64,000 bases of DNA from Gelatoporia subvermispora B (GCA_000320605.2 KB445802.1:1009555-1073554); one strand, 5' to 3'. Positions 46,775 through 58,324 are shown, numbered from the stretch's first letter. Notes: generated from the sequence alone by a model not told the origin. Translations and numbers: made by a program.

Positions 46775-47397
46775 GTAGCGCCGGACGTTGTACTGTTGCT
46801 ACGAGTAAGTTGAGGAAAAGTACGAGATGTGAGACCCTCGTGCTTTTATGTATGAATCAAGCGCCCGTCTCACCCGGTCCGAGATACCGACAACATTTGA
46901 GAGACCCGTTGCGAAAAATAGGTGCTCAAAGGGCTTCTGTCAGCATTAGAGTTGCCTACCTCAGCATCGGCGGAGTTTTTCTGTTGTGTCATCCTACCGA
47001 TGTACATCTACACCTACCTTACATGATACATGTCGCAGAAGGCGTACCGCTGATTGCGTTGCCGTACGGAGAAGCCTGAAATTCAAACACCTTCTGTCAT
47101 GATCTGAAATGGACTCAGGTGGACATATATGGATGCACGACATCACACTGTGGCTCCTGTAAACGCCCAGACGTGATCGGTGCAAATGCAGGCCTGATCG
47201 GCCTAGCGGATGTAAGTGCGGCAGTTGCATCATGTTGTACCACTGTACCCCGGCTCGAGAGTGCTGGTAACTGTCATATTCTATGGACTTACTTGGAGAA
47301 GCTGTGGCGCACTAGCATAAAAGCGTCAACAGCGACGAGCGAACGCTCAATTCAACCAAGAACTCACGAGCTCGATACCCTATACTGTTAACTTGAG
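46775..47397. other. Divergent intergenic region E/F
   Basis: Shared promoter space of two family members, an arrangement like A/B. No gene seen. Confidence 0.5.
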
Positions 47398-48892
47398 ATG
47401 CCTCGGCCCTCCACTGCTAAACCTCCAACGAGCCCACCTCGTTGGACTTTCAGAAGAATACTGAACCAGTGGGGATTAGGCGGACTCATCAACAAATCCG
47501 CGAGGTAGTTTGTTAGCGATTAGCTCGTCATGGACATCGATTGAATTATTCCGTTATAGCGGTGTCAGCGTAACAGCGCTGAAGACCATTGGTTGGAACA
47601 TATTATCGACGCGGATCCTGGTCTCCCCCACAGGCAACATAGCACATGAATTGGTTGTCAGACGCATCTACTCTATACAACTCGACTACTTTGTCCCGTT
47701 TGGGGCAGCTGCAGGGAAGCCTATCCCGGTTCCAGCTCATTGGGTGAGCATTATGCACCTCGAACTATGTACTTACTAAATCAGATTTATGCAGAAACAA
47801 CCAAATGAAATCTTGGGAGCAGCTGCGCAAGACCTCAGAGACGGGGGTGAAGCGTCGATTGAGGATGACAATGCTCTCCAGAACATGACACTAGAGTATA
47901 TCAAGGGGGCCTTGAACTTGATTCATAAGCTTTCTGGAGATAAACGCATAGTCTTTCGAGAGGCTAATCACAATTCAGAGGACGATGACAACGCATATGA
48001 GCCACGAATGTTTGTCAGGTCATCGTCCAGCATCCAACAGCAAAGCGCAATCATCAACCTGATGAACCTACTGCGACTGCCAGATGATCTCCATACAGGC
48101 GAGCTACTCGTTGACAGGTCCTTAGGAGCAGCGATCCAGGCATACTTTGACGAAGCTGCTCACGAAGGCACCCCATATCGTTACGTTATCTACTCGTGAG
48201 TTTTATACAAGGTGGAATGTCACGAACTCAGAGTATCGTGGGTCAGGAACACCGATTTCAACCTGTTCAAGCCTCTGTCACCTATCACCCGGGGCGCGAG
48301 GCCGGATATATGCACTGCAAGACATGTTGCTGTCAACGGCCTCGATATAGTCGATGTCTTCCTTGGATCAATAGCTTTGTTCGCAGCCGAAGCTAAGCGC
48401 GATAATAAAGAAAGAAGTACTGCCATTGCGCAAGCCACTGTTGTGGTACAGGCCACAATAGCTCTCTTCGTGATTTTGCACTATATCAAATGCGGCTGGA
48501 AGTGGAATCATCCGCTCGGCCCCAGCGATGCAAAGGTGCATATGGACGCGCGATCATTTGTGCTATCAATTTTTTATAGTTCCGAAGAAGTGTCGATATT
48601 TGCCCATTATCCTACCCTGATTGTAACAGGGAGTACATGTCGGTGGTCCCTCGTTACACAGTGTCTCCACACATACGAGGTCTCCCAGTCCCTGCGCTAC
48701 AATGAAAGGCAGCAATTGGATCGAGCCTTTGCTGCCGTGGAGCAACATATCCATGTTCTGAAGATGTGGTTCTGCACCCTATCTCGGACACAACGCAGCA
48801 CCTTGAAGAATCTCCTGGAAGCGGAAGAACCTAGTGAGTCCGCGTGGTGGCGATATTACATATCTCGGCTAATTGTAAGCCCATTCACCTAG
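47398..48892 (+). CDS. Family member F (type II, PD...ExK-like motif)
   Basis: Exons 47398-47504, 47560-47743, 47795-48195 and 48247-48892, phases 2-0-2, 445 residues. The N-terminus is Pro/Arg-rich (MPRPSTAKPPTSPPRWTFRR). The last exon opens with NTDFNLFKPLSP, like the B genes, then ARPDICTA (Asp251) and, 28 residues later, LFAAEAK (Glu279, Lys281). The core is FVLSIFYSSEEVSIFAHYP and the helix FAAVEQHIHVLKMWF. Thus F keeps the same three putative catalytic residues as B1 and B2 although it is distant from them in sequence and position, which supports a function for the motif. Intron 2 ends at the AG before AAACAACC, the only in-frame choice. Confidence 0.8.
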
Positions 48893-49379
48893 GCGAGGTG
48901 CATAATTAGCGGACAGGGGATAGTTTTGGAGAGGCTACAAGTGACGCACAGTGTATCTCTAGTTTGTCACATGACTGTAGTAGTGAAATCTGTATCGTGA
49001 AAATCGAGATGTTGTCGATTATAGGCAGGACGCACAACAGTCTTGATCTACTACGATATGATGTCAATCGCATGAGAGAATCGATGGCTTCTATCAGTTC
49101 TGTACCGTGAATGATGTCTTGGTATGTAGCGCGACGACACAACCTCTTCCGTAAGTCTGACACCATGTATCCGTCCAGTAGGGACGACCACAGTTCTACA
49201 TATGATGCCGTAACTGTGTTCGCACAAATTTCCACAAGATCGAACACTCCAAAGGTTGTATCGAAAAGCGTAAATCCGGATCCCAACACAGAAGCACCAG
49301 GATGACGACAATATACACGGCGAATGGAGGGGCTTTCAACGCGACGACTCCTATGCATCTAGTCTCCCAATATAGCCCG
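48893..49379. other. Intergenic region
   Basis: Between F and the desaturase pseudogene. Short frames only. Nothing supported. Confidence 0.5.
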
Positions 49380-51012
49380 AACACCTCTAAGCAAGCCACC
49401 GCGCCCCAGGAGGCCGAGACAGACCTCGTCGACTATTGACCAAATATTCCTGCGCCGGAGGTTCGCAGGGCAAGGTGTGCCTCTACATCTGAGACTGCGG
49501 GGATTGCGAACGGATACAGAAACATGCGGAGGACGACAAAACATGTTACTGTGGTCCAGACTCAAAGCAAAAGCATAACAAGGTCCAGCCGTGCAGAGGC
49601 TTATCCGAGGACCCTCGCCATCTGACCAAGCGGAGTTGTTCGGCGAACTGAGCGTGCTATACCGCACGACGCGGAGACGCTGTGCAGGTGGAATGGCCTT
49701 GTAGTCAAGGTGATGTGCGCGGCCGTGCAGGACTCCGACGCGCTTCACGGAGAGTAGCTGGGCGGGAGTAACACGTCGGGATGTGCCTACGGAGTGAGGT
49801 TGCACAGGGACGTACGTTGTGTGCGGCATTCGAATGATCGGATACACCGCCGAAGAATGCAGTCGTTGCGTCACGGCCGATGTACTTGGTAATCAGGCAT
49901 GGGCCACCGGGGTGCTGGTCAATGAAGTCGGAAACATCCTGGATGAACCCCGCAATGACAATCGGCGGGCGCATCAGAAATTTCTCCTGGTCTACAGCTA
50001 CTCAGTACATATCAGGACCGACAAGTGGCTTGGTACCCACAGCTCTCCCAACTGATGATAGGCATGTCGCTGCTTTGCGAAGCAAAGCGAAGGCCCTCCT
50101 GCTGCTCGCGCAGACGCTTGAGCTGCATGGTGAGCTGACCCTTGCGAACCTCGTTGTCAGGGAAGACCTTGAGGTGGCTCGCAAGGCCGAGTTGAACCAC
50201 GTCGTTGGGTCGTGCTGGTACCACTTGATCGCGTCCCGGTAGTCCATAGAAAACTGGTGGTGGAAGTTGTGGTAGCCCTCGCCGATCGTGACCAGCGCGG
50301 TGATGAGGCGGCCATGCGGGGTGTGCTTGCCGTCGGACGGTGCCTCGTCGAGCCAGTGCGCAAGAGAAGTCACGCAATATGTCGACTGCAATGAGGTCAG
50401 CAAAACTCTTAAGGAGTCCGTCGTAGATGGCGTACGTGGTGCACAAAGTAAAGACGACCAGCCCCACGTAGACGAAGCCGCCCTTCCAATCATCTCACCC
50501 AAGATCACACACGAACGTCGGGAGGAGGAACCCGCAAATGAGGATGTATATACCAGCGGTTGCCACCGCATCACTCCATTCCAGCTCAAGTCGCTGATGT
50601 CCGCGACACCGGGTTTGTGACGCGACTTGACAAGCATCCATCGATATGCGACCACCACAGTCCCTGGTGCGCGTTGTACGGGTTGAGATCGGTCCCGGTG
50701 TGGTGGTGGTGCGCATGGTATCCCCGCGACCACCTTTTGATCGAGTCCTCAACCGCACCTACACCAGCCATAGCGAGGAATTACTGCAGCAGCTTTGACG
50801 CGTTATACGGCCGATGCCAGTGGTAGCCCGTCGTGATACCTGATGCGCGTTCGAGGTCAGCACCACGACCCGACGAGCATCACCGATCAAGTTGCAAAGA
50901 GGAGACTTACCGAGGCCAGTCCTACTGAAGACGAACGTCTCCCAACGGAACTTGTGCGCGCACAGGCCTCAGATCGCGACGGCAGGCGAGACGGGGTAAA
51001 CCATCGTGCTAA
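49380..51012 (-). pseudogene. Partial inverted copy of the delta-9 desaturase gene
   Basis: Aligns with 61650-63350 through exons, introns and at least 200 bp of 3' flank, so it arose at the DNA level, not by retroposition. The first 70 or so codons are missing. Damage: a stop where the parent has Trp (ATC TGA GGC near 50970), a short deletion that removes most of histidine box 1 (YHWHRPYNASK remains), and a second stop in LLQ*FLAM. Box 2 is altered (YHAHH), while GEGYHNFHH and HPGG are still readable. It lies about 11 kb from its parent, in opposite orientation, and ends exactly where the carrier fragment begins. Confidence 0.9.
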
Positions 51013-51165
51013 GGTGCCCACGGCTGACGGACCTTTCTCGGCGTGGCGCGGGAAACGTGCAAGGCGCAGGGCGTCCGCGTCAGGGGCCTGGTGGCGACTC
51101 GGGCCGTGCCCAGCAGCGCGCTGATATCCCTCATTTACGATGGGCTTAGCCTAGAATCTGGTTCA
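51013..51165 (+). pseudogene. Fragment of the mitochondrial carrier last exon
   Basis: Matches about 42160-42310 of the ORT1-like gene: KAQGVR.RGL, then VPSSALISLIYDG in place of VPSSALIFLIYDD. A small internal deletion removes the YAGCGITVA part. No start, no other exon. It directly abuts the desaturase pseudogene. Confidence 0.85.
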
Positions 51166-51709
51166 CGCCCTCTGCCGACGCGTGACAGTGTGCATGCATC
51201 AGCCTGCAGCACTTCGCGTTCATCAACGTTCTTAGAAGTCTCCAGAGGACGACATTAGGTAGAGCGGTAGTTCAACCACTACGTGAACATGTCGTGAGGC
51301 TGCGGTACGTCACATGAGGCCTGCGATTAGTTTGTAATGCCTATTCTGTAAATTTAGCAGCAGAGGTGAATCCCCGGAACTGCAACAAAGGTATAATCAA
51401 ACATCGCTGCCGAATGCGCCATGATCAGTAGGCTGCGATCGTGAGATCTACAAATCCCAGCGAATGTGTTGGAGGTGCCACGGGACACTCGTCACACTCC
51501 ACGGTATATTGCCAGGGACAGACTCTTTACATCGTTACATAGCTGTGAATCAGTCGTCAAGACTCAGTCTTGCCTCGGATCATCCTACCCTCAACCGCCT
51601 ACGGCGGCCCGCACTGAGCCTTCTGATTCTGAAGGGCTCCGTAAATTGAATCAACGAATCTTTCGAGATCGGCGGTTGCTTCGGGATCCGGAGTCAACTT
51701 TTCCAGTAC
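51166..51709. other. Intergenic region
   Basis: 3' side of gene G. Nothing coding is supported. Confidence 0.5.
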
Positions 51710-52824
51710 CTATCCAAGTAGGCGATCAACATGGTGTTGGATGCACAACATTGCCCGAATAAGATATATCTTTGTCTCGGCTAGTTCGGATGCGTCTGGG
51801 TGTGCAAGAGGCAGGATGCGTAGGGTATCGAAATGCAAGCATAGGTAATTATCACGGTTCTGGTACGGACTCCCGGGGTCGCGATATGGGATATCGGCGT
51901 AGAGTTTGACTTCTTGTGCGTCGCAGGTGATGCCGATGGCGAATGCGTATCCGGGCTCAGGGCACAGAGACAGTGCATTCGTGGCATACCGCGAGATATA
52001 CTCTATGACTCGAATGGCGCGTGTGGGTCGCGCACTGTCGGGCATTTGCTCGTCTGCTTTCGCAATGACCACAAGCGCTGGGCTAGAATAATGAATGGGA
52101 GTGCAGTGAAGCTTCCATTGGATGTCCTCATCGTACTTAATTGGACTGAAGACGAGGGCAGATTGTACGACCTCTGGCACCGCATTGTGCTTATCAGTGC
52201 CCAGACAAAGGTGTTGCCTGTTGAGCGACATTAAAAAAGTGATCTCACAGACCCAGCAGAAACCGTAATGAACCCCAGCAGAAACCGTAATGAACTTCAC
52301 AGCCGTATTTGGCGAGATACCATCCAAAGAATCGCTTAAGGCGATTATGGTCCGTTCCTCGCCTTGACATATGAGCAGTTGTGCGATCTGTGACATCGTC
52401 ATCGTGTCCTGTGGAACGCGGTCCAAATAATGTACAGTGGACGGATTTCTGATGATTTGAAAATTGGGTTCGTGTTCAGCGAGCACCCTTAGAGGCACCA
52501 GAGTCAGGTTCGGATGCCCGCGAATGGGGCTCAGGACGGTATGAAAAGTAGCATGTGCAATCTCCTCTGGTAACGATCGTTGTCTCTCAGCTAGTTCCTA
52601 CAAATGTCGTATCATATTGCTAATCGTGAGCAAGGGCAATCACTCTACAAAATCAAACGCACAAGCCAGCCACTCGGCACCGTGAGAACTCTGTACTTCG
52701 CCTTCATTTCTCGGATATACTGGACCTGGGCCCGGCATGCTTTCACTAAGGGCATGGCACTGTTCGAACTTGTGGCATCGTCCAATGTCAGGTAGGTCCA
52801 CGTTTTATCGAGTGAAGACGACAT
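51710..52824 (-). CDS. Family member G (type I, motif lost)
   Basis: Exons 52663-52824, 52296-52597 and 51710-52217, phases 0 and 2, 323 residues. It starts MSSSLDKTWTYLTLDDATSS. Exon 2 has TMSQIAQLLICQGEERTIIA and DSLDGISPN, aligning with the LVYQSSE ... DGIPSTL segment of A1. At the former active site it reads YSSPALVVIAKADEQ: a lysine but no glutamate. The core is AFAIGITCDAQEVKLYADIP and the helix YLIRAMLCIQHHVDRLLG, where the protein ends without the acidic extension of the A pair. The donor of intron 2 is an unusual GTTCAT lying in a 22-bp tandem repeat. Confidence 0.75.
52252..52295 (-). repeat. 22-bp tandem repeat in intron 2 of gene G
   Basis: CCCAGCAGAAACCGTAATGA occurs twice with a period of 22 bp. 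On the minus strand each copy offers a GTTCAT / GTTTCT donor-like site, so the intron start is duplicated. Confidence 0.8.
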
Positions 52825-53933
52825 GGTAGACGAATAGAGTGTAGTCAGTGGTTGAGTGGACGGCGGAAGGTAAAACGACTGGTCGATTTAGCTGTGGATG
52901 GGAAGGCTTAACCGCTGATATCACAAGAACCCTGACGAAGAAGGGAGCGGCTTACATGGGGGATCAGTGAATAGGATTAAGGCGTCTAACGTGATGGCAC
53001 AGTGATGAAGGAGGGGAGAAGGCTTGGGTTTGAGCGCTTGACTCTGAGACACGGCAGCCCGCAGCGACAGGGACCACCCCTGATTGTCCGAGCACACTGC
53101 TCGCGCAGATCAGTGACGTAAAATGGGGGCAAATAATGTACCCAGAGCACTTTCAGACCCACTTGGTGATGAAGTTTTGTGCTCGACTGACACGCGATAT
53201 TGTCTCTGATTGGTTGATTGACCACTCTGGCGGCAGTTCCCGACTTTTGTCAGTGCTTTGATTCATAACGATGTGCGATTGTGTACATATAATTGCATGC
53301 AGTAGAATGTGACGCAATTAAGGCATTGGGCTTGGATCCCCAAACCTCGATGCGTGAGCTGAGGTCAATGCGTATGGATTTTGATTGTTGAGAGATTCAG
53401 GGACACGGGGAGATCACACAACTAACGAAGCCGCACCCCTAACTGCTGCTTGCACGATGGGTATAATATTTTGTGTATCATCGAAAAACAGGCTCTCTGA
53501 CACACGTTCAGTCGACTACTTCATGTACCCTTGATATACACTCGCAAGTTCTACAACCTTCTGGTGCAGACTATCCGAGTATCGCACATCCTTTATCTTA
53601 GTCAACCGATTTTGGCTGAGTTTCCCGCTATGTTCACTTTACACCCCAGGTTAGAAGCGTCAACGTGAGGATCTCATTGCATCGATATATGTGTCTGATT
53701 TCTTTGAAAGAGTACTCGCCTGCCATAACGACTTATGAATCTACCTGAGATCTCGAACCTCCTCTCTCGGACAGGCATTCAAGTTCTGAGGCTTTTCAAA
53801 CAAAGCAAACTGATCGAAAGTAGATCTAGGGCACGCGCAATGGCTACTGCAATGCAGTGAATTGCCATTCGGTGACTCTTACCCTAGACAGAGGGGTACT
53901 AGGTAATAAGGGTACATAGCGATTACTGCCGAC
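52825..53933. other. Intergenic region
   Basis: G promoter and H 3' end. No supported gene. Confidence 0.5.
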
Positions 53934-55071
53934 TCATCTTCTACAGCTGGAGAGCATACCCCGAAGAACCGAACACTGCTTCTCGATGAGCAGCATGGCC
54001 ACCATGATCGCCAACCTGGTGTAATGTGAAATGGATGCGGGTATTATATAATGCCTAATATGTTGGATTCGTATGTACCAAGTGCATTTACCGTCGGTGA
54101 CCTTGACGTCAGGATAACAAGCGTATATAGTGAAGTTTTCTTGATCATATGAAACGCCATATACAAGGTACCTCTTGTCGAGAACTATCGATGGGTCGGC
54201 GGTCGGCGATGAATCGAAGAGGCGGAAAAGTGTGGGCTGAAGGTGGTACGCAATATAGTTGCGAGTATTGCGGTGTGCTCTGCAGTCCCCTTCGTGCTTC
54301 ATGTCGTTGTGGACAATAATGGCCAATGGGAGCCTTTCGGTGAGATACTGGACGTCTAGGATACCGGAGTGGGCTAAGAACCGTGGATGGAAAATTCCTT
54401 CATGCCTGTGGTAGCGGCTAAAGACTATTGACATACTTCGTGAGTACCTCAACCTCCTTGCCACGCAGGACATCGGTAGAAAACGTGTCAATCATGACCT
54501 TCTGTAGATCGAACTCAATTGCGTCTCCGCCGTTACGAATGGAGGCATAAACAACTGTAGGATACTTGTCTTTTGGCTCCTGAGAGTGCCAGGTCGTGAG
54601 AATAGATCCGGTATGCAGTAGTCGGGCAACAGTTTCGCGCCTTCGTTGTCTTCTGGCGCGCCCCATTGCTTCATCGAGGCTTCAAAGAAGCTACGAGACA
54701 GCGGTAGCGTCAGGTCGGGAGCTGCGGTGCCGCACGGGTTGAACTACAAGCAGCGCCGGTATATCAACCTTCTGACGAATGGTTCAGTGGCAGACTTTCC
54801 CACTTACAGATGCCCCCGACTCGAGCGAAAAACTTGGATGCGGAAGTGGAAGGTTGCACAAATGACTAATTCCGTGAATACACGTGGAGCGCATGAAGTC
54901 CAGATGCTCCCGTATGGCCGCAGAGTGATTGTAGGACTGTTCGAGGAAATCCTCTGGGACCTCATCATCATCAAAAACCACGTCATATCGGCGAGGTGAC
55001 CCGGGAGACATATCAGTATGAGTGGACTCCTTTGAATCTTGGAGATAGAGACACTGTTTCCCATCTGGCAT
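53934..55071 (-). pseudogene. Family member H (type I, probable frameshift)
   Basis: Exons 54808-55071, 54437-54743 and 53934-54405. It has the type I layout, but exon 2 is 307 nt and leaves phase 1 where every relative has phase 2. The reading frame changes from DYCIPDLFSRPG to KDKYPTVVYASIRNGG near 54580-54610 with no donor site, so one base seems lost. The intron 54406-54436 is only 31 nt. The core is kept: LPLAIIVHNDMKHEGD at the former active site, YLVYGVSYDQENFTIYACYP, and MLLIEKQCSVLRGML. An in-frame ATG at 55011 is an alternative start. It may be a recent pseudogene or carry a sequencing error. Confidence 0.6.
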
Positions 55072-55780
55072 CCTCGATGGAGTCTTGAATGTAAAAACAC
55101 CTTATGGTGGACACAGACCGCATAGTACAAGAAGAAGCTTTGGCAATTCGACTGATCATCTGCATCAGAGCTTAGTCACAAATCGAGTCTTATTGAGCTT
55201 ACGCGAGACTACGTAACCTCGTGTGTGATGTAATACACGCGCAGATACCTTACTAGTCCCACAGGGATGCTGCACTCCGATTTATCGCAAATGACTTCTA
55301 GGATGCTGCTGGATAGCTTAGAGTTTGTAAAGAAACTAGTATAGACCAAATAAAATGTTTACGAACGGTGTGACTCGCTTCGTCACTGAGTGATCGCACG
55401 GGACGAGTACAAGATCACGTTTTCGAATTGAGTGTTATCGTTGCATCTTTTTGATGACTCCTCGCTCATTGTTCTGGGTGGCGGGGTCCTATGTCAGATG
55501 ATACATGCCTCTGTGGACTATCGGTCAATAGACCTACCTCTGCATATCTGGTTGACATGCCTCCGTGTTAGCGGAGCGGGATAATTGTAATTTTATACGT
55601 GAAAGTCATGAATTGGAGACGAGCATAATGAGGGGTCCAATACCGAAACAATATCTTGAAGGCAAGCGTACATTACGCTTGGTCCGATAATCTTCTGCAC
55701 ATACAAGAGAGTCGTACAACATCATGAGACCCGGACGATACGAACATCGAGAGCAACTAGAACGGAATGTGTCAGAGGGA
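55072..55780. other. Intergenic region
   Basis: Right border of the family cluster and 3' end of the phosphate transporter. No gene supported. Confidence 0.5.
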
Positions 55781-58324
55781 TCACAGGCCCTTCTCGATTG
55801 TGACTTCCTCGCTCGACGCGTCGTCCAACGTCGCCTCGTCATCGTCATCACCGACCTCGCCCTCCCAGCCGTTCTCCGCAAGGTAGCGCATGAACTTCTC
55901 GTCTTCATCCGCAAGGTCGACACCGGTCATGTCGGGCACGAAGAAGTACGTCACGAGGATACCTACGACACCACAGATCGCAGCGATGATGAACGTCCAC
56001 CTACAGTACGAGACGTGGGAAGTCAGCATCGAGAGCTAGAAGGAAGATGGAGAGGACGCACTTCTTCCCGAGATTGAGCTGGATGGGCGTGAAGGCCTGC
56101 GTCCCGATCGCTGCACCGGTCTTCCCGATGGCAGCGGACAGACCGTAGCAGGTGCCGCTGAGAAGATAGTCAGTATAAAGCAATGTTGTGGCAAATCGAA
56201 AGTATCTGTGGCGTACCGGATGGGCGTCGCATATGACCTGAGGTGAAATGCGTCAGCCAATGCCTCTTTCAGGTAAGTGACAAAACTTACTCTGCGCTGA
56301 CAAGGCCGAGCATATTTCCAGGTCCCTGACAGACTATCAGGCGGAGAATACAGAAGATCAAGGAGTAGACGTACCAGGTTACCCATCGATTGCATCGCGC
56401 CGTAGCTGGTGAATCGTAGCTGAGCATCCGAGATACCGAGTTTGGGCAATGGCTTGACTTACAAGATGACAAAGAGAGGAATGATCTGGGTGATCTGGTC
56501 ATATGCGCAGCCGATAATCAAGCCTATGCAGCACGTCAGTCGCGTGGGGATGCAGGTATACCATGTTGCGCGCTCACCAAAAATGAGATAGCCGCTGAAA
56601 CCGAGGATCATCTAGTCCATTCGTTCAGACTTCCTAGGTATATTCGATATGCTGCAAGTCCGAGCTCACCGTATTGCGCCTTCCGAGGGGATTGCATAGC
56701 GCAGCGCCGATGAATACACCTATGGAATAGCCTCTTCAGCGATCCAATCTGGGCGCCACAAAGATGGCAATACCAGGAAGGGCGATAGCGCCGAGCAGCA
56801 GCTGCCATTCAGCGGTCTTCTTGATGTCGCCGTTCTTGATGACGCTTGAGATGATAGTTCCCGAGAAGACACCGTTCGGGAAGGTCACCTGCACAACGTT
56901 CAAAGAAGGTTCAGATGCGCGGATAGAATGTACCCACGAAGTCATACAAGAACCTGGCACATAAGATTAGACGATAACGAATTTCCATTAGTGCTCGGTA
57001 CTTACCAGGCTCCGCAGGTGCCGATCAGCGTCTTCCAGTAACGCTTTATTACAAGCCAGTACGGTACGTGATCTGAGTCGTTATAAATAGGTTAAGTTTG
57101 TGGGACGGATGAGATAGGAGACGACGTACGCTTGATAGCACCGTCGCGGTACCTGTTATGTGACAGTCAGGGGGGTTCTAGGCCGCCAAGCGATTGATGC
57201 TTACAATTTCGGGCTCAGCATTCGCATCCGGAAGTAGAACACAGTGAGGGGAAGGAGAATGCCTATTCCGAAGCAGACCCGCCAGACAGTGTTCAGGTGG
57301 TTCTCTCCCGCAGCAGACAGCACAATCAAGAACACGCTGACGGCGAGAGGCCCACCAAACTGGAGTCGCATCCACGTCAACGTCAGTACAGAGTTCAATC
57401 GAAGCCCACGGGTGACGCACGCTGAGAACGAAGTTCGTAACCATAATGAAGACTGTGTGCGGGGAGCCCGGTTAGATTATCGAACGTGTGTGCGAAGCGC
57501 GCTGCGGCAGATTCGACGTACCTGGCCCGCGGGACTTGAGCATCTTCTCGTTCGCGGCTTCACTAGCGCTCGTCGACGACGCGGGGTACTCGCCGCCCAC
57601 ACCCTGCAACAGCACAGAGCCTCAGCTACCCACTGATGCGATTCGATCAGGCAATTCGGACGACGTACAACACCGGTGAGGCCTCGAGCGACTGTCAGGA
57701 ACCAAAAGAGACCTGCTGGGCTTCCATGTGCGCCGTGTGCAGCGGTACACAGGATGGCGCCGATAACGATGAGAGCGGTGGTTGAGACGAGAGCCGCTTT
57801 GCGCCCAATGCGGTCGCAGATGAGGCCGATGGAAACTTGTCCGAGGACTTCGCCTTGTGGTGGACGAATAAGTGTCACGTGAGTAGTAGTGTAGCGATCG
57901 GCGACATACTCACCGACGAGGAGAGCGTTGGAGACGCGAGTGGATACCGAAGACGTATACTGCTTAGGATACAAAGTCTTGAATACAACCTGAGATGAGC
58001 TGTGTCAGTCGTTGTATATCGACAATCCTTGGCAGACATTCGTACATTTGCCATGGTCATGAGATTGTTCTGGTCTGTATGATGTCGACATGAGTGGACT
58101 CTAGGAAAACGCTACCAATGTAATAGATACGCACATCCATCTGAAATGAGTCCGAAACCTGCAGCGGCGATGACCATGTACGAGCTCAACGCCGCCTTCT
58201 TGCTAATGCGCCGGTCGTGCTTCTTCAGCGCCGTAACCTGGCGCACCTCCGCGTCCTTGACGCCATCGGCAGGCTTGGTCTGCACGTCGGTATCGCTAAC
58301 GGACTTCTCGAGCGAGGCAGACAT
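55781..58324 (-). CDS. PHO84: High-affinity inorganic phosphate transporter (MFS)
   Basis: Plasma-membrane H+/phosphate symporter with 12 predicted helices, roughly 505 residues in about 19 exons. Recognisable blocks in order: AGFGLISDG joining YQNNLMTMAN, GLICDRIGRKAAL after helix 2, and the permease signature GVGVGGEYPASSTSASEAAN. Then follow FIMVTNFVLSFGGPLAVSVF, WFLYDFVTFPNGVFSGTIIS, CNPLGRRNT and GNLGPGNMLGLVSAE. Near the end comes GTCYGLSAAIGKTGAAIGTQ, and the tail is acidic. All joins are frame-consistent, so the gene looks intact. The intron that begins inside ALPG|GTATTG (about 56770) is needed to reach VFIGAALCNP. Start chosen at 58324 (MSASLEKSVS); an in-frame ATG at 58381 would add 19 residues. 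Probably induced by phosphate starvation, known for the family only. Confidence 0.92.

Noticed and set aside
49380..51012. Retroposed desaturase copy
   Set aside because: Introns and 3' flanking DNA are retained, so it is a DNA-level duplicate.
51240..51300. Possible tRNA (GGTAGTTCAACCACTAC resembles a T-arm)
   Set aside because: No matching acceptor stem, D-arm or anticodon loop at the right spacing.
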